Shown in pieces: positions 62,710 through 64,000 of a stretch of DNA of 64,000 bases. Positions within the stretch are counted from its first letter, which is position 1. Each line of letters starts with the position of its first letter. Under the pieces are notes generated by a model that made no database searches, had not been told where the DNA came from, and worked only from the letters and a program-made list of their open reading frames with translations. Made by a program: the position numbers and the translations under genes. The stretch spans positions 87,738-151,737 of the forward strand of contig FOSY01000006.1 in the NCBI GenBank assembly GCA_900114405.1, given 5' to 3'. Origin of the DNA: Lachnospiraceae bacterium KH1T2. Lineage in GTDB: Bacteria > Bacillota > Clostridia > Lachnospirales > Lachnospiraceae.

Positions 62710-63468
62710 ATGAAGAATAGGCATTTATTCTTATTTGCAGCATTGGCATGTGTATTTATGTTCACGGCATGTGAGTCTCAGCAGATTGAAATGAGCGAAG
62801 AACAGGAACAAAAGATCGTAAATTATGCAGCAGATGTGATAGCGGAGCATAATGTGGCGGTCGATCGTTCGCTTTCAAATATTTCAGAAGCTGATAAAGT
62901 CAGAATAGTTAAGCTTGATCTGGCAGCGGCTGGAGTTACGGCATCGTCTGAAGAAAGCTCAGAGGATGAAGATGTGCCGGAAATGGAAAATTCGGTTGGG
63001 GATGTTGGAACGGCAGAAACACCGGAAGAAAGTTCCAATGTTAGCATTGCGCAGGCTTTGGGAATCACGGATTTTGATATTGCATACACGAATTATGAAA
63101 TTACAGATGAGTATCCTAAACCCGGAGAATCGGATTCTGCAATGAGTTTTACAATAAGTCCGGGTGCTGCAGATGATAAGCTGCTGGTTCTTCATTTTAA
63201 TATATTTAATTCATCTGATGAAACAAAACATTGCGATATATTGGGGTTAACTCCTTCGTTCAGATTAGGGTTAAATGACAAAAAGCATAGTTTTTTGACG
63301 ACATTACTTCTAAATGACCTTGCAGCTTTTGATAAAGATATAGAGGCGGGGCAGGCGGCAGATGCAGTGCTGATAGCTGAGATAAGCAGTGAAAAAGCTG
63401 AATCAATAGAAACTCTTAATCTGATCGTAAGAACTGATGAGGAAAATTATGAAATTCCATTAAAATAA
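62710..63468 (+). CDS. Lipoprotein with DUF5067/DUF4352-like C-terminal domain
   Basis: Secreted lipoprotein of 252 residues. The signal peptide MKNRHLFLFAALACVFMF ends in a lipobox with Cys at about 21 (FTAC). An acidic Ser/Glu-rich linker (about 75-110) precedes a beta-rich domain at about 115-252 (LVLHFNIFNSSDETKHC). It resembles the immunoglobulin-like families of unknown function common in Firmicutes lipoproteins. It lies 18 bases after the histidine kinase gene with a GGAGGG site, so it is likely co-transcribed and may modulate the sensor. Function unknown. Confidence 0.78.
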   Translation: MKNRHLFLFAALACVFMFTACESQQIEMSEEQEQKIVNYAADVIAEHNVAVDRSLSNISEADKVRIVKLDLAAAGVTASSEESSEDEDVPEMENSVGDVGTAETPEESSNVSIAQALGITDFDIAYTNYEITDEYPKPGESDSAMSFTISPGAADDKLLVLHFNIFNSSDETKHCDILGLTPSFRLGLNDKKHSFLTTLLLNDLAAFDKDIEAGQAADAVLIAEISSEKAESIETLNLIVRTDEENYEIPLK

Positions 63469-63526
63469 GCTGCTCTTAATTAAATGACAGTAGAGTGTAA
63501 ACAACTGTATATTTAAGCTTTTTTAT

Positions 63527-63580
63527 AAGACCATCAGGCAATGCTGTTTTTGGCATTGATTATCTGATGGTCTTTAATTT
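63527..63580 (+). terminator. Terminator before the rRNA operon
   Basis: AAGACCATCAG pairs with CTGATGGTCTT, with an inner GCAATGC/GGCATTG helix, followed by a T-rich run. It insulates the rRNA promoter. Confidence 0.85.
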
Positions 63581-63602
63581 TATAAAAAAATTAAAAAAGG
63601 TG

Positions 63603-63631
63603 TTGACACATATAAAGTAAAGTGATATTAT
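63603..63631 (+). promoter_or_regulatory. rRNA operon promoter
   Basis: TTGACA, 17-bp spacer, TATTAT. The AT-rich stretch immediately upstream could act as an UP element. Confidence 0.9.
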
Positions 63632-63847
63632 AACACATGTCGCCGCGAGAGAGCGACGCTGAGAAATCTGATAAACACAAGGTTTTGAAGGAAGAACATT
63701 GACAAATAAACAGCAATGCAACCCTGAAAATTCGAAAACGTCAAAAGGCGTTAAAGAGTTATTCAGAAATGAATGAAACCAAACAGTAAAAATGGTAAAG
63801 AAGCGCAAAGCAAAAAGCTAGTGTAACTAAGCCAGAGGAAAGAAACT
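63632..63847 (+). other. rRNA leader
   Basis: Transcribed spacer of about 210 nt before 16S. It starts with a small hairpin region (GTCGC / GCGAC near 63649-63665). No protein-coding gene is visible. Most of the 380-base gap after the lipoprotein gene is terminator, promoter and this leader. Confidence 0.75.

Positions 63848-64000
<153 letters not shown>

Noticed and set aside
63560..63808. Minus-strand 82-residue frame over the rRNA promoter and leader
   Set aside because: It covers a consensus rRNA promoter and leader, with no coding features.

Overview
This window looks like chromosomal DNA of a plant-polysaccharide-using, butyrate-type anaerobe of the Firmicutes family Lachnospiraceae, probably near Butyrivibrio. 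The genus is inference. The basis is AT-rich composition, Gram-positive operon orders (tig-clpP-clpX-engB; murE-priA-def-fmt-rsmB-rlmN-PP2C-PASTA kinase-rsgA; secG-rnr-smpB-ssrA), a meso-DAP-type MurE, an acetyl-CoA acetyltransferase, secreted GH43 enzymes with choline-binding-like cell-wall repeats, and a 16S rRNA 5' end of clostridial type. Nearly all genes are on the + strand, co-directional with the rRNA operon that begins at the right edge.

Left part (1-8.3 kb): the 3' half of a Na+/phosphate cotransporter gene followed by a PhoB/PhoR-like two-component pair, then an APH-fold kinase, guanine deaminase, a LysR regulator, a HAD phosphatase and a divergent Crp/Fnr regulator. At 8.3-15.2 kb lies a maltodextrin-type ABC importer (lipoprotein and two permeases, no ATPase), malQ, a LacI regulator with two likely operators upstream of the importer, and a CYTH protein. 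At 15.2-18 kb three minus-strand genes encode a DJ-1 protein, a cytidylate-kinase-like protein and an ArsB/NhaD permease.

At 18.3-29.1 kb is an extracellular carbohydrate cluster: a GH43/AbfB enzyme, a 2301-residue protein with two GH43 modules, four LamG-like modules and cell-wall-binding repeats, and a membrane-anchored CotH-family protein. Then come trigger factor, ClpP, ClpX and EngB, followed by two adjacent COG0523 GTPases. The first has a 4 x 14-residue His-rich repeat and the second carries a C-terminal YcgQ/DUF1980-like domain. A copper P-type ATPase follows, with two CsoR-type operators and a fused C-terminal CopZ-like domain, then a chemoreceptor and thiolase. From 42 to 59.7 kb runs a long block of essential housekeeping genes ending in tmRNA. 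The window closes with a small membrane protein of unknown function, a second two-component system, a lipoprotein, and a strong rRNA promoter, leader and the first ~150 nt of 16S rRNA.

The least explained feature is a set of small intergenic palindromic elements. One family of ~108 bp hairpins with TA ends and compensated stem changes is found at 8.4 and 56.5 kb complete, and at 3.3 and 13.6 kb partial. A second 110-bp palindrome is joined to one of these through a shared TA. There is also a separate CTCAGTCG hairpin repeat (16.5 and 40.4 kb) and a 77-bp palindrome in the murE leader. No transposase is present. I found no CRISPR array, prophage or tRNA gene, and no clear new defence system.
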